NCBI RefSeq assembly: GCF_000739635.1
Contig: NZ_BATQ01000125.1
Coordinates: 1 to 64,000 of the forward strand
Origin: Verrucomicrobium sp. BvORR034
GTDB taxonomy: Bacteria; Verrucomicrobiota; Verrucomicrobiia; Verrucomicrobiales; Verrucomicrobiaceae
Direction: 5' to 3'
Length of the DNA: 64,000 nt
Position numbers and translations under genes: made by a program
Shown: positions 52,446-61,634 of the stretch, in pieces
Numbering within the stretch: position 1 is the stretch's first letter
Layout of the letters: each line of letters starts with the position of its first letter
The notes under the pieces: model-generated
The model's database searches: none
What the model was told of the DNA's origin: nothing
Seen by the model: only the letters and a program-made list of their open reading frames with translations

Positions 52446-54626
52446 TTGAAAAACCTCGTGCTCCGCCAGCCGCTTCCCCTCCTCCTGTCTCTCACAGCCC
52501 AGTTCTCCGTCACCTTGCCAGGCTCCGCCGAACCACCCAGGGTGCCAGCCCTGGTCCTGGACGGACAGACCCACCAGGCCCCTGAGCTGGATGGCGTACT
52601 GGACGATGCCTGCTGGCAGGCGGCCACCCCGGCCAGCGACCTCCGCCAGGTGTTTCCCCGGGAGGGAGCCACGCCCGGAGACGTCACCGAGGTGCGCTTC
52701 GCCCACGATCACAAGCACCTCTATGTCGCCATTCGTTGTGATGACCGTGATGCAAGTCAAATCACAGCGCGCGAGCTGCAGCGCGACTCATTCAGCGGAG
52801 AGTCCTTTCCCGCCGACGACTTTGTCCAGATCGTGATTGATCCGTTCGGGCGGCAGCGGGACGGCTTCCTCTTTGCCGTGAATCCACTGGGAGCCATGAC
52901 GGACGGCCGCATTGAAAACAGCACGACCACCGTGGTGGAGTGGGACGGCATCTGGGATGCACGTGCGAAGCGCGATGCCCGCGGATGGACTGCGGAGATG
53001 AAGATCCCCTTCAGCACGTTAAGCTTTGACCCCGCCCGCGACTCCTGGGGGGTAAACATCCAGCGGCTCATCCGCCGCCGTGAAGAGATGATCCGCTGGG
53101 CACAGCCGACCCAGTCCCGCGACGGTGACTGGCTCACAGACATCGGCCGCCTGGATGGCATGACCCAGCTCGACCAGGGCCTGGGGCTGGAACTCAAGCC
53201 CTACACCGTCCTTCGCCATATGGATAGCAAGGCGGATGGCAGTACCACAGAACTCCGCGGCGGTTTCGACGCCAGCTGGCTCATCACTCCGGCGCTGACA
53301 GCCACCATTACGGTAAACACTGACTTCGCCGAGGCCGAGGCCGATGTCCGTCAGGTCAACCTGAGCCGTTTCCCCCTCTTCTTCCCGGAGAAGCGCGACT
53401 TCTTCCTGCGAGACGCCCCCTACTTCAGCTTTCCCACCAACACCAGCCTGCTTACCCCATTCTTCTCCCGGAACATCGGCCGTAGTGCTGCCGGGGCTCC
53501 TGTGGACATTCTGGCAGGGGCAAAGTTCACCGGTCGGGCCGGACCCTACACGCTCGGCATTCTGGATGTACAGCAGGATGGCCACGATGGCCTGCCAGAC
53601 AAGAACCTCCTTGTGGCCCGGGTAACGCGCGAGCTATCTGAGGAAACAACTCTGGGCATGCTGCTCACCCATGGGGACCCGTATCAGGGGGGCGACAACA
53701 CGCTTTTCGGCGGAGATCTCACCTGGCGCACTGCTCGATTCTTCGGCAACAAGAACCTCTACACCACCCTATGGGGACTGGGCAGCGACGATGACCAGTC
53801 CGGCCGGGATGCCGCCTTTGGCTGGAGCGCAGGCTACAGCAACGCCCCCTGGGACATCTTTGCCACCGTCAGTCAGATCGGCGATGACTTTGACCCGGCA
53901 CTCGGTTTTCTGGAACGCCAGGGCGTACGGGAATACTTGCTCGATGCTGTGTATCGATACGAAATCAACAACTCCTGGTTGCGCAGCTTCAACATACGGG
54001 TGGCGCCGTATCTGATCACCGATCTGGATGACCGGCTGGAATCCGCCAAACACGTCCTGCCCGGCCTACGCTGGGAGCTGGAGAGCGGGGATGAAATCGC
54101 CTTCTGGCTCAATCACAAAGAGGAGCAGCTCTTTGAGCCCTTTGACATCCGTCCCGGCAATCTCATCGAACCCGGCGACTACAAGTTCAACAGCGTCGAG
54201 GGCGAGTTTGTTGGAGCTCCCTCCCGCATGCTGGCCCCCTCCGCCGGCTTTGAGATCGGCGACTTCTACAACGGTCAGCTGCGCTCCTTCTGGACCCAGA
54301 TCGACTTCCGCCCCTCACCGCATGTATTCGCCAGCATTGGTTATGAGCAATACGGGGTGGAACTCCCTGGCGGTGATTTCACCAGCCGGTTCCTGACCGC
54401 ACGATTGAACCTGGCCCTTTCTCCAAGGCTGTCCTGGAACACCCTGGCGCAGTATGACAATGAGTCCGACACCTTTGGGGTGAACAGCCGCATCCGCTGG
54501 ACCGTGCGTCCCGGCACGGACATCTACTTCATTGTGAACCAGGGCTATGCCGTGCAGGACAAGCGGCGGTTGAAGTACGTGCAGTCTGAAGCAGCGCTCA
54601 AGGCGGGCGTGACGTGGAGATTCTAA
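52446..54626 (+). CDS. DUF5916 / CBM9-like outer-membrane protein
   Basis: 726 residues. The start is TTG at 52446; no ATG is close. A signal peptide (VLRQPLPLLLSLTAQFSV) precedes a CBM9/DOMON-like domain (about 35-210; LDGVLDDACWQAATPASDLR, VAIRCDDRD, FVQIVIDPFGRQRDGFLFAV, GWTAEMKIPFSTLSF), then a long region of alternating strands with VNLSRFPLFFPEKRDFFL, and a C-terminal GVTWRF ending in phenylalanine, which fits an outer-membrane barrel. The DUF5916 family has no known function. It follows the terminator by 15 bases. Confidence 0.9.
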   Translation: MKNLVLRQPLPLLLSLTAQFSVTLPGSAEPPRVPALVLDGQTHQAPELDGVLDDACWQAATPASDLRQVFPREGATPGDVTEVRFAHDHKHLYVAIRCDDRDASQITARELQRDSFSGESFPADDFVQIVIDPFGRQRDGFLFAVNPLGAMTDGRIENSTTTVVEWDGIWDARAKRDARGWTAEMKIPFSTLSFDPARDSWGVNIQRLIRRREEMIRWAQPTQSRDGDWLTDIGRLDGMTQLDQGLGLELKPYTVLRHMDSKADGSTTELRGGFDASWLITPALTATITVNTDFAEAEADVRQVNLSRFPLFFPEKRDFFLRDAPYFSFPTNTSLLTPFFSRNIGRSAAGAPVDILAGAKFTGRAGPYTLGILDVQQDGHDGLPDKNLLVARVTRELSEETTLGMLLTHGDPYQGGDNTLFGGDLTWRTARFFGNKNLYTTLWGLGSDDDQSGRDAAFGWSAGYSNAPWDIFATVSQIGDDFDPALGFLERQGVREYLLDAVYRYEINNSWLRSFNIRVAPYLITDLDDRLESAKHVLPGLRWELESGDEIAFWLNHKEEQLFEPFDIRPGNLIEPGDYKFNSVEGEFVGAPSRMLAPSAGFEIGDFYNGQLRSFWTQIDFRPSPHVFASIGYEQYGVELPGGDFTSRFLTARLNLALSPRLSWNTLAQYDNESDTFGVNSRIRWTVRPGTDIYFIVNQGYAVQDKRRLKYVQSEAALKAGVTWRF

Positions 54627-54742
54627 GACAGGAGAAATAAAAGCCCTTCGGCACTTCACTCAAATTTGCACAAGCCGAGTCGCGGCAGCAGGGCGAAACC
54701 TCCGCTCACGACCCCCAGTCTTCGACTCCCCACAGTGCCCCC

Positions 54743-54960
54743 AAAGCGGCGGTTCCCGCACGCACTCCTAAAACGCTTCGCGTTCAGGTGGTGGAAGTGC
54801 TTGGGATGAAGCGGATCTGGGAGCTTACGATGTCGGAGGGAGAGAGAGACGCAAGCCATCCAGGATGTCCTCCACCTGGCGGCGTAGCCGCTGTGGAGTG
54901 CGTGCGGGAACCGCCGCTTTCGCACCCCCTTGTGATCTCCTAAAACCCAAGCACTTCCAC
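54743..54960. repeat. interleaved inverted and direct repeats
   Basis: Four elements: A (54743-54768) is matched exactly over 26 bases by its reverse complement A' (54895-54920); B, gtggaagtgcttggg (54791-54805), is matched over 15 bases by B' (54946-54960); the 10-base word ctcctaaaac occurs directly at 54765-54774 and 54937-54946. The order A-B-A'-B' is interleaved, not nested. No frame reads through as a recognisable protein. The stretch is near the DUF5916 gene end and the siderophore operon end. Confidence 0.85.
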
Positions 54961-55079
54961 AGAGCCCATCAGACGGCTCACTGGAAACCGTTCGTAGTTC
55001 AATCTTTAGATTGCTTCATTGGGAACGCCACCGCCCGCCTCCGCTCCAACGACCGCTCCACCTTGTCCACATCGGTTGG

Positions 55080-55212
55080 AAAACGGTGTCAAGCCACCGT
55101 ACTCCAAGACGCTTCGCGATATTCGGACCTGTTGGAGTCAGCAATGTCATTTCGCAGGCAGCATACCGATGCCCGATCTCCATCACTCCATCACTCCATC
55201 ACTCCATCACCC
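55080..55212. repeat. second diverged repeat copy and an octamer tandem repeat
   Basis: 55081-55120 (aaacggtgtcaagccaccgt then actccaagacgcttcgcga) resembles the A-element plus actcctaaaacgcttcgcg at 54743-54781, so it is a second, diverged copy. At 55181-55212 the octamer catcactc is repeated four times (last unit catcaccc). From 54627 to 55214 no gene is supported. Confidence 0.6.
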
Positions 55213-55214
55213 CT

Positions 55215-55541
55215 CTACCCCCACCACGCAAGGGCCGGGGCCAGGCTCAGGGCTACCAGCCCCACCGCTGGCAGCACACGGGGCGCATAAGTCAGCAGGA
55301 AGGTGACCGCCAGTCCAGCTACTGCCAGCATGACCGTCCAGGCGACAAGATCCGCCGTCCACTGCCGGGATGTCAGCGCCAGTCCCAATGCCGCCAACAA
55401 GCCTCCCGCGCCCAAGAGTCGCCAGACCGCCCTGCCCGCTGGAGCAAGCTCCCGGCCAAACACCCTCCGGTGATGCAGCGGCATGGCCACGGCCAGACAG
55501 GCCAGGGAGGGAAAGATCAGGGTCAACAATACGCCACTCAT
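55215..55541 (-). CDS. DUF3325-type small membrane protein
   Basis: 108 residues from the ATG at 55541; longer frames overlap the PepSY gene. Three or four hydrophobic segments (VLLTLIFPSLACLAVAMPLH; LLGAGGLLAALGLAL; LVAWTVMLAVAGLAVTFLLT; AVGLVALSLAPALAWW). In siderophore-receptor operons such a protein follows PepSY genes as DUF3325. It is the last gene of this operon, 25 bases after PepSY. Confidence 0.78.
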   Translation of the reverse strand: MSGVLLTLIFPSLACLAVAMPLHHRRVFGRELAPAGRAVWRLLGAGGLLAALGLALTSRQWTADLVAWTVMLAVAGLAVTFLLTYAPRVLPAVGLVALSLAPALAWWG

Positions 55542-55566
55542 GATTCGATCAGATTCGAGCCTCCTC

Positions 55567-57156
55567 TCAAGCAACCTCAGATGCCGGTTCATCCTGCGGA
55601 GCAGACGGTCGCGTCAGGCTCTTTTCCGGCTGCTTCACCTTCTGCCTCGTCAGCCGCACGGCCGCCATCCACGCTACCAAGCCCAGCAGCAGAACGGCCA
55701 CATCAAACGCCGCATGGGCCCACTGCCCCGCCTGCATAGAGCCGCGCAGATAAGAACCCGCTGTGAATGCGTCCAGCAGCGGCAGCCCCGAAAACAGGAA
55801 TGCCACCAGGATCAACTGCTCCCGCCAGGCTCTCATCACGGGCCGGACGCAGACATGCAACAAGGCCGCCCCCCAGGCATACAGGAAACAATCCACCTCC
55901 CAGTCACCGCGCCCAACCAGCGACGCGGGAAGCAGCCGGTTGGCCCAAAACAAGGCGCCAATGGCAATGAACAGGCCCGCGATGGTGGCGAGGTTCAACC
56001 TCTCCACCAGCCAATGACCGAAGGGCACCCTTCCGGCACTGAGATGCCGGTTGCGACGTTTCAAAGTCCAGAGCACCAGACCGGTGGCCACAAGCACCGA
56101 TCCCATGAGCCCCATGACGAAGAACCCCCAGCGCAGCCCGCTCCCCGCGAAACGCGCCAGATGCAGACCATAGATGACACTGTGAATGGCGGTGACGATC
56201 CCCTTGGGCTCCGTTTTCTGCTCTACAGCCTCGCCGGTCAATCCATTGAACTCGAGCCTCGCTGGTCGCTGCATACCGACCCCGCCTGTATCAAAACGGG
56301 AAAAAGCCACCGAGGCCTCCGGCGTGTTCCGCGAGGACACCTCCAGCCTACGCACGCCTGGTCCCTCTCCCGCTGTCCAACTTGACTGCGCTTCGTCGTA
56401 CAGGCGCAGGATCATGGCCAGATCCGGACTGCCGATTGGGTTTTCGCCCGCCATCTTGACCGCAGGAGGCGGCGTGCCAGCCTCCTTCTCCTCAGGCAAC
56501 ACCTTCTCCGCCCATGGCAGATACATGTGCATGAAGATGACCAGGGCCGAGTAACTGATGAGCAGGTAGAAGGGCAGCGCCAGCACCGCAGTGACGTTGT
56601 GCAAGTCCAGCGTGGTACGCGGGCCGTTCCTTCCGGATCGGAAGGTGAAGAAGTCTTTGAAGAACTGGCGATGCGTGACGATGCCGCTAATCAAAGCGAG
56701 GAACATGAACATGGCCGCGGCCCCCGCCAGATAGCGCCCCCACGGGTGTGGCAACTGCAGCTGAAAGTGAAAGCGGTAGAAGAACTCGCCTCCCCGCGTG
56801 TCCCGCACTTGTGGAGCCGGGCCGGACTGATGCAGAGCAGGCAGCACCTCCCGCTTGAACCCCTGCCGCCCCGGTCCCTCCTGCCACCAGACGGAGGCTG
56901 CACCGGAACGCGCATCGGGCAGCTCAACGCCCCAGCGTCCGGCCTTGGGGGCAATTTCCTGCAACCGCGCAAGTCCGGCATGCATCGTTTGGCGTTCTGC
57001 AGAATGAGCCGGCATCTCCGGCTGCATCCACCGGGTGATTTCATGGCGGAAGTAGGTGGCGGTGCCGGTCACCATGATGGCAAACAGCACCCAGCCGAGC
57101 AGCAGACCTGTCCACGTATGGAGCCAGGTCATGGATTGGCGGAAAGTTTTCTTCAT
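55567..57156 (-). CDS. PepSY-associated membrane protein (siderophore-iron reductase type)
   Basis: 529 residues. PepSY_TM layout: TM1 WLHTWTGLLLGWVLFAIMVT (about 10-30), a large periplasmic loop, TM2 and TM3 (about 150-220 with SYSALVIFMHMYLPW), a cytosolic loop, and further segments to the C terminus. His residues in TM1 (H13) and around the second segment (H186, H209) are heme-binding candidates. Proteins of this kind (PiuB/FoxB type) reduce ferric siderophores at the inner membrane. It overlaps the frame of the DUF3649 gene only marginally. Confidence 0.88.
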   Translation of the reverse strand: MKKTFRQSMTWLHTWTGLLLGWVLFAIMVTGTATYFRHEITRWMQPEMPAHSAERQTMHAGLARLQEIAPKAGRWGVELPDARSGAASVWWQEGPGRQGFKREVLPALHQSGPAPQVRDTRGGEFFYRFHFQLQLPHPWGRYLAGAAAMFMFLALISGIVTHRQFFKDFFTFRSGRNGPRTTLDLHNVTAVLALPFYLLISYSALVIFMHMYLPWAEKVLPEEKEAGTPPPAVKMAGENPIGSPDLAMILRLYDEAQSSWTAGEGPGVRRLEVSSRNTPEASVAFSRFDTGGVGMQRPARLEFNGLTGEAVEQKTEPKGIVTAIHSVIYGLHLARFAGSGLRWGFFVMGLMGSVLVATGLVLWTLKRRNRHLSAGRVPFGHWLVERLNLATIAGLFIAIGALFWANRLLPASLVGRGDWEVDCFLYAWGAALLHVCVRPVMRAWREQLILVAFLFSGLPLLDAFTAGSYLRGSMQAGQWAHAAFDVAVLLLGLVAWMAAVRLTRQKVKQPEKSLTRPSAPQDEPASEVA

Positions 57157-57157
57157 C

Positions 57158-57469
57158 TTAAACAGCAGCTGCGATCACGACAGGTTTCAGCCACCACACG
57201 GCGGCTGCGAGGATCAGGACAGGTCCGCCGATGCCCGCCCAGGCCAGCCAGGCCGTCCGTGCGCAGAACGCCCAGACTACTGCCGCCGCAAAGATCAGGA
57301 ACGCCGGCATGGAAGCTGCCATCACCGCCTCCTCGCGGGGCAGGGTCAATGTCAACGCCAGAACCACGCTGCTCAAGGCCGCCAGGGCATACCCGCCCCC
57401 GATCGCGGCCGCCCAGCGGGACGCCACACCCAGCTTTGCCAGCATTGAACTTCCTGATCTCTTTTTCAT
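57158..57469 (-). CDS. DUF3649-type iron-uptake membrane protein
   Basis: 103 residues from the ATG at 57469 (57475 and 57481 are alternatives). Three hydrophobic segments with LGVASRWAAAIGGGYALAAL, SVVLALTLTLPREEAVMAAS and FLIFAAAVVWAFCARTAWLA follow the DUF3649 pattern (P-R-E-E-A-V, then W-A-F-x-A-R). Such genes sit between a TonB receptor and a PepSY gene, exactly as here. Exact role unknown. Confidence 0.82.
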   Translation of the reverse strand: MKKRSGSSMLAKLGVASRWAAAIGGGYALAALSSVVLALTLTLPREEAVMAASMPAFLIFAAAVVWAFCARTAWLAWAGIGGPVLILAAAVWWLKPVVIAAAV

Positions 57470-57569
57470 AACCATTCTCACTAAAAAACTGCCTGAGGCC
57501 AGCGCTCACAAACGCCAGCCTCAGGACTTGGGGTTTTTTGGCTTCCAGCCCAGCTTCCCGCGAAGCGGA

Positions 57570-59810
57570 CTAGAATTTATACCGCAGGGAGAACTGGACG
57601 TTCCGGGGTTCTCCAAAGTACACACCGTCGTAGAAGCCGACGTTGCGGTAGTAAGTCTTGTCGAAGAGGTTCTTCACGGTGACTGCGGCGGAGAGATTCT
57701 CCGTGAGGCGGTACTGCGCATTCACGTCGAACAGGAAATAACCGTTCTGCCGGATCTCCCCTGCGGTGCTGCCCCAGTACTCGTTGTTGGTGTCGCTCTG
57801 CCAGCTCATGCCCGCACCGACCGAAAGCTTGCTGAGCTTTCCGGGAAGACGGTAGTTCGTGGAGAGACGCACGAGGTCCTCAGGCAGGTTGGACTGCGCA
57901 TTGAGACCGTCGTCGGTTTCCGTGTTCACGTGGGTGTAGCCTGCGTGGACCGACCAGTCCTGTGTGATGTAGCCATTCAGCTCCAGCTCAAACCCGCGGC
58001 TCGTGATGGGGCCGGTGGGGATGGAGGGGAAGGTTCCGTCCGGAAAGGGCGGCGAGCTCCAGTCTGTGAGATAGGAGTTGTCCTGCTCAGCCTGAAAGAC
58101 GCTGAATGTGGCCAGGAGACGGTGGTTGAAGAACTCCCCTTTGATGCCCGCCTCAATGTTGGAGCCGCGGATGGGTTCGAGGATATTCCCCTCGACATCC
58201 CGGCCCATCTGGGGATCGAAGATGTCCGTATAGCTCGTGTAGAGGGAGAGGTTCTCCGTCACGTCAAACACCAGGCCGGCGTAGGGCGTGAACTCGCTGG
58301 TAACGCGGAAGCTGTTGTCGGAGCCCGTGTACCTGCCACTGGTGTCGTAGTTGTCGCGGTAGGTTTCCCAGTTGCTCAACCTGGCACCGACGATCAATGA
58401 GAGCGGATCGGCAAGCTTCAACCGCAGAGCGAGGTAGCCACCGTATTGCTCAGTGGTGGTGACGTCATAGGCACCGGTGACGCGAGACTGCGGGTAAGGC
58501 AGCGCAGGATTCCACGTGAAGATGTTCGGGATGACCGTGTCGAACGCGTAAGTGGTATCCAGGTAAGTGGTCTCCGACTCATAGATCGAGTAGTTGAAAC
58601 CCATGACAATGTCGTGCTTCTGTCCAAAAAGCTCGAACTTGCCATTGCTATAGAGGTCGAAGCTGTCGCGGGTCTCGTCCACCAGACTGGTGGAGCGCCA
58701 GAGGTTCATGCCCGCGCCCGTCTTGGGATCAGGGAAGCCACTGCCAGCGTAGGCCACCGCCCAGTCCAGGTCGCTCTCTGTATGGGCATAGGTGCCCTTG
58801 ATGGTCCAGTCGTCCCCGATCTTCTGCTCCAACGTGATGAAGGCGGTTCCCGCGGTGCGATCCCACTTGCTCCAGAGAGCTGACCAGTTGGTGGAGCGTG
58901 GCAGGTCAATGTGAGTGCCGTCTGCGGCGAAGTAGGGCACCGCACCCCAGGTGGCGGCGCGCGGCTTGCTCTCCTGCCACTGGTAACCCAGGCTCAGAAG
59001 CGTGCTGTCCGTGAGATCGGCTTCGATGATGCCGTAGAGCACGTTCTTGTCCTCGCTGTAGTTGTCCATGTAGGACTCGCGCTCCTGATACACCCCCACA
59101 AAGCGGGAGCGGACACGGCCATCCTTGGTAATCGGCACCGTCACATCGCCCTCGAAACGATAGTAGTCCCAGCGCCCGATTGAGCTCGAGATATAGCCAC
59201 CGAACTCCTTGCCCGGGCGCTTGCGCTGCAGGTTCACCGTGGCCGAGGGATAGCCCGGACCACTTAGCAAACCATTGGCCCCGCGCAGGATCTCCACCTG
59301 CTCATAGAGGGCGGTGTCATAGATCGGAGTGGCACCGTAGGCGTCATTTGCACCGGTGGCATAGGGCACTCCATCAATCTGAAATTCGGAGACCTCAAAA
59401 CCGCGGGCGTAGTAGAGCGTCCGCTCGCTGTCCAGCTCATACACGCTCACGCCGGGAGTATCTGCCAGCACCTCGGCCACGGTATTAAGGGAGCGCTCTT
59501 CCATCCGTTCCCGGTTCACAATGGTGACGGATTGGGGAGTCTCGCGCATCGTCAGCGGCAGTCGCGTGGGCGTGCTGGTCGGCACCTCCACCACATTGTT
59601 TTCCGCGGCCGCTTCCACGACCACAGTGTCCAGTTCCGTGGTGCCGCCTTCTGCTGGGGCGGGCTTGGCTGTCTGCGTCGGGGCAGGGCTTGGGATGGGA
59701 GCTGCCTCCTGGGCGTGCAGCCCGTTGGAGGTGGGGGCCAGCGCCAGGGAGAGGGCGCTGACGAGGGGTGCCGCCCAGGGGCAGCGTTGGGTTGATTGGC
59801 CTTTCTTCAT
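57570..59810 (-). CDS. TonB-dependent siderophore receptor
   Basis: 746 residues from the ATG at 59810, which gives the signal peptide (PWAAPLVSALSLALAPTSNG, ending LHAQ). A Pro/Ala/Thr-rich spacer is followed by a TonB-box-like LDTVVVEAA and the plug domain (TRLPLTMRETPQSVTIVNRE; LADTPGVSVYELDSERTLYY; RGFEVSEFQIDGVP). The 22-strand barrel ends FSLRYKF. It imports a ferric siderophore using TonB-ExbBD. The operon DUF3649-PepSY-DUF3325 follows, and an AraC regulator precedes it on the same strand with 115 bases between. Confidence 0.95.
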   Translation of the reverse strand: MKKGQSTQRCPWAAPLVSALSLALAPTSNGLHAQEAAPIPSPAPTQTAKPAPAEGGTTELDTVVVEAAAENNVVEVPTSTPTRLPLTMRETPQSVTIVNRERMEERSLNTVAEVLADTPGVSVYELDSERTLYYARGFEVSEFQIDGVPYATGANDAYGATPIYDTALYEQVEILRGANGLLSGPGYPSATVNLQRKRPGKEFGGYISSSIGRWDYYRFEGDVTVPITKDGRVRSRFVGVYQERESYMDNYSEDKNVLYGIIEADLTDSTLLSLGYQWQESKPRAATWGAVPYFAADGTHIDLPRSTNWSALWSKWDRTAGTAFITLEQKIGDDWTIKGTYAHTESDLDWAVAYAGSGFPDPKTGAGMNLWRSTSLVDETRDSFDLYSNGKFELFGQKHDIVMGFNYSIYESETTYLDTTYAFDTVIPNIFTWNPALPYPQSRVTGAYDVTTTEQYGGYLALRLKLADPLSLIVGARLSNWETYRDNYDTSGRYTGSDNSFRVTSEFTPYAGLVFDVTENLSLYTSYTDIFDPQMGRDVEGNILEPIRGSNIEAGIKGEFFNHRLLATFSVFQAEQDNSYLTDWSSPPFPDGTFPSIPTGPITSRGFELELNGYITQDWSVHAGYTHVNTETDDGLNAQSNLPEDLVRLSTNYRLPGKLSKLSVGAGMSWQSDTNNEYWGSTAGEIRQNGYFLFDVNAQYRLTENLSAAVTVKNLFDKTYYRNVGFYDGVYFGEPRNVQFSLRYKF

Positions 59811-59925
59811 TGGGATATCTTGTCCAGATGCACGGCGTGGGAGTTGGGCCGTTCTGGCGGCCTTCACCGGTGCCTCATCCCTGCCACAATCCACCCCTGC
59901 AAATCCACCTGCTGGCGGCCCATTA

Positions 59926-60972
59926 TCACCTGCCTGCGGCCAGCTGAAAGGTCTTGGGGTTTACCCCAAACTGCCGACGGAAGGCCGTGGCAAAGTTGCT
60001 CGGGTTACAATAACCCACATAGGACGCCGCCTCCAGCACCGTGGTGCGGCCGGATTCGAGGAGACTACGCGCATGCTCCATGCGACAGCTCCGCAGGTAG
60101 CCAAAAGGGGTGTTCTGATACACCTGCTGAAAGCCCCGCTTCAGTGTGGTCTCGCTCAGGCCTACTTTCCGCGCCAGTTCCAGCAGTGAGGGCGGCATTT
60201 CCAGATGCTCGCGGAGAATGGTCGCAGCCTGCTCAATCTGCTCCGTCACCCCGGCGGCGAGCCCTCGCACTGGAGCAGACACTCCCGCGTACTGGGTCAA
60301 TGCCACCATCATCTCCGCCATCAATTCACTGCAGCGGGCCTCCAGAATCATGGTGCGGGCCGCCCCCTGATAAGGGCAACATTGCAACGTCTGCGCCGCC
60401 ATCCGCACGCTGGAAGTCATCGGCAAGGTGATGTCAGAGGCACCACTACCAGCAGCGACCTGGCGCAAACGCCGCGCTCCCGCAGAACCGTCTCCCTCCA
60501 GCAATGAGCCAAGCGCCTCTTCCGACACACAGATGGTGACGTGAAAGGACTTCTGACTGGGAAGGATGCTGCATGACTTGATGGAGGGACCATGAATCAC
60601 CGCCATCTTTCCTGACTCGCGACGGAATGTCCCCTTCCCAGCTTGGTGCTCCTCCTCCCACCCGCCGTCCACAGCGAAAGTGAAGAGCAATGGAGAGCGA
60701 ATCTCAGAGTGCCGGATGGTGGTGTGCCCGGTCACATACTCACTGCCCCAGTGCATCCAGACGCCTGGACGAATGCAGCGTTCCCGGACCTCCCCCGTGC
60801 ACCAGGGAACCTCGGGACGGATCTCAAATTCAGGAATCCCATTTGGCGGTAGAGGTCCCACCGGGATGGGATGGGCCTGAAACACCTCGTCAGCATCCCC
60901 CGCCGCCAAGGTCACCTTGGAAAGGCGACTGAGACGGTCGAATCGAGTGACGGCGGCGGCCAGAGAGGGCAT
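59926..60972 (-). CDS. AraC-family regulator of siderophore uptake (PchR-like)
   Basis: 348 residues. A variable N-terminal domain (about 1-235, with TFAVDGGWEEEHQAGKG) and two C-terminal helix-turn-helix units (LLELARKVGLSETTLKRGFQ and EAASYVGYCNPSNFATAFRR, ending FGVNPKTF). AraC proteins of the PchR/AlcR group activate receptor genes when they bind the ferric siderophore. It sits directly before the receptor. Its own promoter at 61028-61068 overlaps a Fur-like palindrome, so iron repression is likely. Confidence 0.9.
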   Translation of the reverse strand: MPSLAAAVTRFDRLSRLSKVTLAAGDADEVFQAHPIPVGPLPPNGIPEFEIRPEVPWCTGEVRERCIRPGVWMHWGSEYVTGHTTIRHSEIRSPLLFTFAVDGGWEEEHQAGKGTFRRESGKMAVIHGPSIKSCSILPSQKSFHVTICVSEEALGSLLEGDGSAGARRLRQVAAGSGASDITLPMTSSVRMAAQTLQCCPYQGAARTMILEARCSELMAEMMVALTQYAGVSAPVRGLAAGVTEQIEQAATILREHLEMPPSLLELARKVGLSETTLKRGFQQVYQNTPFGYLRSCRMEHARSLLESGRTTVLEAASYVGYCNPSNFATAFRRQFGVNPKTFQLAAGR

Positions 60973-61027
60973 CGTTTACGGGGATGTTTCGCGGCGCAGC
61001 TCCTAATTCGCTGACAGTGAACAAAAT

Positions 61028-61068
61028 ATTGTATCAATTCCGGACATTTGCGACAAAGTCTCAGCAAA
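61028..61068 (-). promoter_or_regulatory. promoter and overlapping Fur-like site of the AraC gene
   Basis: Minus strand: TTGTCG (61051-61056) and TACAAT (61028-61033) with a 17-base spacer. The palindrome tttgcgacaaagtctcagcaaa (61047-61068) covers the -35. It shares gtcgcaaat in one orientation with the palindrome at 51995-52011. Binding there would block the promoter. Confidence 0.5.
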
Positions 61069-61634
61069 TGGACAGGCGTCAAGGTCTTTGAGACGCAATT
61101 GCATCTAATGAAAATTGGTAGCGACCGCGTTGTGATCACCTCTTGTCCACCTTTGCAATGAGCGTGTACAATTCTGGCTCTTCTGCTCATTGATTTGCGG
61201 CCTCAAAAGCCGAGATGGAGGCTTGGGAATCCTACCACAAGGGGCAAGAATGCAGGCGTTTCAGCCAACGCCCGCCAAGGAACATTGGGGCCGCTAGCCA
61301 GACCGCCAAAGCTCCTTCGGAATAACTCTATACCCTCAACCACCCAGCGTAGACCCGCTGGAAGCGCGTCAACGTGGGGTACGGTCAAAGAGGCTCTCAA
61401 CGCTGAAAGTGTGGTGTAGATGCTCCGTCTCTGAAGGTGGCTCCTTGGCAGGGCGCTGATTTCCCCGGAGGCGAAGTCATTGACGAGCTTCCTGCGAATC
61501 GACATCGGGTAATCGCGAGACGAAGCTTTACTCCGAAGCAGTTGCGGTCTGGTCCAGTCCTCCTTGAAATCCTCTGGCAGGTTTTGTCTTCCAATTCTCA
61601 AGACCACCCCTCGCTCCCTACCCGATCCCCGGGC
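61069..61634. other. intergenic region with no supported gene
   Basis: 566 bases between the AraC regulator promoter and the next plus-strand gene. Frames are open on both strands from about 61200 to 61670 but have no family signature, no ribosome-binding site and biased Arg/Ser/Pro content. The segment 61240-61440 reads like a decayed repeat or lost coding sequence; I cannot say which. Confidence 0.4.

Noticed and set aside
55181-55212. CRISPR-like short tandem repeats
   Set aside because: Octamers without spacers, so a simple tandem repeat and not an array.
57231-58400. 389-residue plus-strand frame
   Set aside because: Antisense to the TonB receptor C terminus and DUF3649; no own motifs.
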